Source: Lachnospiraceae bacterium
GTDB lineage: Bacteria > Bacillota > Clostridia > Lachnospirales > Lachnospiraceae
Direction of reading: 5' to 3'
DNA length: 64,000 nt
Assembly (NCBI GenBank): GCA_910575275.1
Contig: CAJTEE010000012.1
Coordinates: 29,182-93,181 of the forward strand
The notes below the pieces were generated by a model. The model was not told the origin of the DNA. It did not search any database and saw only the letters and a program-made list of their open reading frames with translations. Position numbers and translations under genes: made by a program. How positions within the stretch are numbered: position 1 is the stretch's first letter; every line of letters begins with the position of its first letter. Shown here piece by piece: positions 62,462 to 64,000 of this stretch.

Positions 62462-63838
62462 CTACGAGTGCTCCATCCCGGCACTTTTCTCCTTTAACTC
62501 CCGCAGGATCCCAAACACGATCACCGCCGCCAGCACACTTGTCCCCAGATCCGCCACTGGCTGGCTAAGCTGCAGCCCGCGGATTCCAAAGATCCGCGGC
62601 AGTGTCATCAGCGCCGGAAGCAGAAAGATCCCCTGACGGCCCGCCGCCACGATGGAGGCTCTGAAGCCGTATCCGATCGACTGGGTCAGCATGTTCGACA
62701 TGATGATCCACGCCTGGAACGGCATCGTAAGGCATTGAAAGCGCAGAGCCCAGGTCCCGATGGCAATCACCTGTGCATCCTCACGCCTGAACATCGTCAT
62801 GATCCATTCCGCACCGAGAAAGCTCACCGCCCCAAGAGTGGACAAAAGAAGCACCGCCACCTTCAGGCAGAAATAAAACGACTCTCGTACCCGGTCATAG
62901 CGCTTTGCCCCGAAATTAAAGCCGCAGACCGGCTGGAATCCCTGCCCGAAACCAAGAAGCGCCGAATAGACAAACATCACATAGCGCGTCACAATGGACA
63001 TGGCCGCGATGGCTGCATCGCCGAACGGATTCGCCGCAACATTCAAAGCTACGGAGGCTGCACTCGCAAGCCCCTGGCGGCAGAGCGAGGGAAGCCCCGC
63101 ATGCAGGATTTCCCCGTACATCCAGCCCTTCGCCGTCAGTCTCGTAAACTTCAGGCGGATACAGCCCTTCCGCAGGCTGCACTGCAGAAACAGAATCGCA
63201 AAGCTCACACATTGGCTAAGGACCGTTGCCAGGGCGGCGCCGGAAATTCCCATCCGAAAGCCAAAGATAAAGATCGGGTCCAGCAGCATGTTGAGAATTC
63301 CGCCGGATGTAATGCCTAACATCGCATAAAACGCAAAGCCCTGAGAGCGGAGCAGATTGTTCATCACAAAGGAACCCGTCATGATCGGCGCGCCTAATAG
63401 AATATAGCGGGCGTAATCTCTTGCATACGGCGCGATTGTCTCCGTCGCCCCCAAAAGTCGCACGAGCTTATCCAGGCTCGCAAGGCCGGACACCGTCATC
63501 AAAAGCCCGACAAAGAGCGCCGTAAAAAACGCCGTCGCCGCGATGCGTTCCGCCTTTTCGTCATCCCGGGTCCCCAGCGTGCGCGATATGAAATTGCCGC
63601 CTCCCATGCCGAGCGTAAAGCCGACTGCCTGGATCATTGCCATCAGGGAGAAAATGATGCCCACGGCCGCGGAAGCACTGGTATTCAGCTGACTCACAAA
63701 AAACGTATCCGCCATGTTGTAGATCGACGTCACCAGCATACTGATGATCGTCGGCACCGCCATCTGCGGGATCAGCTTTGAAACCGGCATTTCCGTCATC
63801 AGCCGGTAGCGCTCCTCACTGGTCATGGTTTTTTTCAT
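62462..63838 (-). CDS. MATE family efflux transporter
   Basis: A 458-residue, twelve-helix MATE exporter. MPVSKLIPQMAVPTIISMLVTSIYNMADTFFVSQL is the usual first-helix block and LGFGQGFQPVCGFNFGA marks the second half. It probably exports a drug or metabolite using an ion gradient. It is preceded by a partial oxidoreductase gene on the same strand. Confidence 0.92.
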   Translation of the reverse strand: MKKTMTSEERYRLMTEMPVSKLIPQMAVPTIISMLVTSIYNMADTFFVSQLNTSASAAVGIIFSLMAMIQAVGFTLGMGGGNFISRTLGTRDDEKAERIAATAFFTALFVGLLMTVSGLASLDKLVRLLGATETIAPYARDYARYILLGAPIMTGSFVMNNLLRSQGFAFYAMLGITSGGILNMLLDPIFIFGFRMGISGAALATVLSQCVSFAILFLQCSLRKGCIRLKFTRLTAKGWMYGEILHAGLPSLCRQGLASAASVALNVAANPFGDAAIAAMSIVTRYVMFVYSALLGFGQGFQPVCGFNFGAKRYDRVRESFYFCLKVAVLLLSTLGAVSFLGAEWIMTMFRREDAQVIAIGTWALRFQCLTMPFQAWIIMSNMLTQSIGYGFRASIVAAGRQGIFLLPALMTLPRIFGIRGLQLSQPVADLGTSVLAAVIVFGILRELKEKSAGMEHS

Positions 63839-63882
63839 CGTCTGTCTCTCCTTTTCTCATTCCTCCGTCGGCACATTGTATG

Positions 63883-64000
63883 TCATTCCGTCTCTTTCCT
63901 GCTTAAATACGCGTCGATTCCGCGCGCTCCGGCCTTCCCCGCCTCCATCGCGAGAATCACCGTCGCCGCTCCCGTCACCGCGTCTCCTCCCGCAAAGACT
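63883..64000 (-). CDS. gltA: Glutamate synthase small-subunit-like oxidoreductase, C-terminal end
   Basis: The last 38 codons, VFAGGDAVTGAATVILAMEAGKAGARGIDAYL, are the conserved FAD-binding end of GltD/GltA-type NADPH oxidoreductases. The rest is outside the window. Homologues act in glutamate synthase or as NfnB-like subunits; the fragment cannot distinguish these. Confidence 0.75.
   Translation of the reverse strand, partial: VFAGGDAVTGAATVILAMEAGKAGARGIDAYLSRKETE

Noticed and set aside
1..64000. CRISPR array, rRNA operon, IS transposase with terminal repeats, or complete prophage
   Set aside because: No regularly spaced repeats, rRNA sequence, full transposase or phage structural genes were seen. 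The only recombinase-type genes are those listed.

Overview
The window looks like the chromosome of a gut-type Lachnospiraceae/Clostridia bacterium. Supporting signs are a tandem glycine riboswitch ahead of a split gcvPA/gcvPB glycine cleavage operon, several FCD-type GntR regulators, the GGGtGRT/NifU-like gene pair, BspA-like and cell-wall-binding surface proteins, and AGGAGG-type ribosome binding sites. The assignment is inferred from gene content only.

Region 1 (1-23,521) is surface-glycan territory, almost all on the minus strand. Two loci are present. The left one runs off the window (1-2,139) and holds two glycosyltransferases. The right one (about 4,400-23,314) holds glycosyltransferases, a Wzm/Wzt-type ABC exporter, RfbF/RfbG/RfbH for CDP-3,6-dideoxyhexose, two split transketolases, a DRE-TIM aldolase, an SDR, two GDP-mannose-hydrolase-like NUDIX proteins and a membrane-anchored arylsulfate sulfotransferase. 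Each locus begins with the same 182-residue tyrosine-recombinase-like gene, preceded by the same roughly 120-bp invertible promoter. The 756-bp units (1591-2346 and 22766-23521) are almost identical, but the 91-bp promoter segment is exactly inverted between them. The promoter points into the left locus (ON) and away from the right locus (OFF). This twin phase-variation switch is the main find. The recombinase-like protein has lost the canonical catalytic residues, so the active inverting enzyme is probably encoded elsewhere. Rpn-family and hicAB debris separates the two loci.

Region 2 (23,605-30,182) is a TRAP transporter operon with a DUF2848 protein and a nitrilase-family amidohydrolase. 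It has a consensus promoter overlapped downstream by a perfect GntR/FadR-type palindrome, and a GntR-FCD regulator lies nearby. Two palindromic intergenic elements are also here. Region 3 (30,519-37,600) is a riboswitch-controlled gcvT-gcvH-gcvPA-gcvPB-lplA-lpdA operon. Region 4 (37,623-41,345) is a decayed catabolic operon (permease, MBL hydrolase and metallohydrolase, all damaged) beside intact LysR and GntR regulators. Region 5 (41,359-45,365) is housekeeping: hemW, a double NUDIX protein and lepA.

Region 6 (45,600-60,350) is accessory DNA. It has a frameshifted BspA-like surface protein, a lipoprotein, tRNA-Met, an intact deoB-cdd-udp nucleoside operon, an exported protein, NYN/Rpn/GNAT remnants and then a low-GC mobile-element remnant. 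That remnant carries a serine resolvase, a holin-like small toxin, a SprT-like protein, a gene interrupted by two TAG codons and two copies of a structured leader. Region 7 (60,501-64,000) carries the GGGtGRT/NifU-like pair, a MATE exporter and the C-terminus of a glutamate-synthase-small-subunit-like oxidoreductase.
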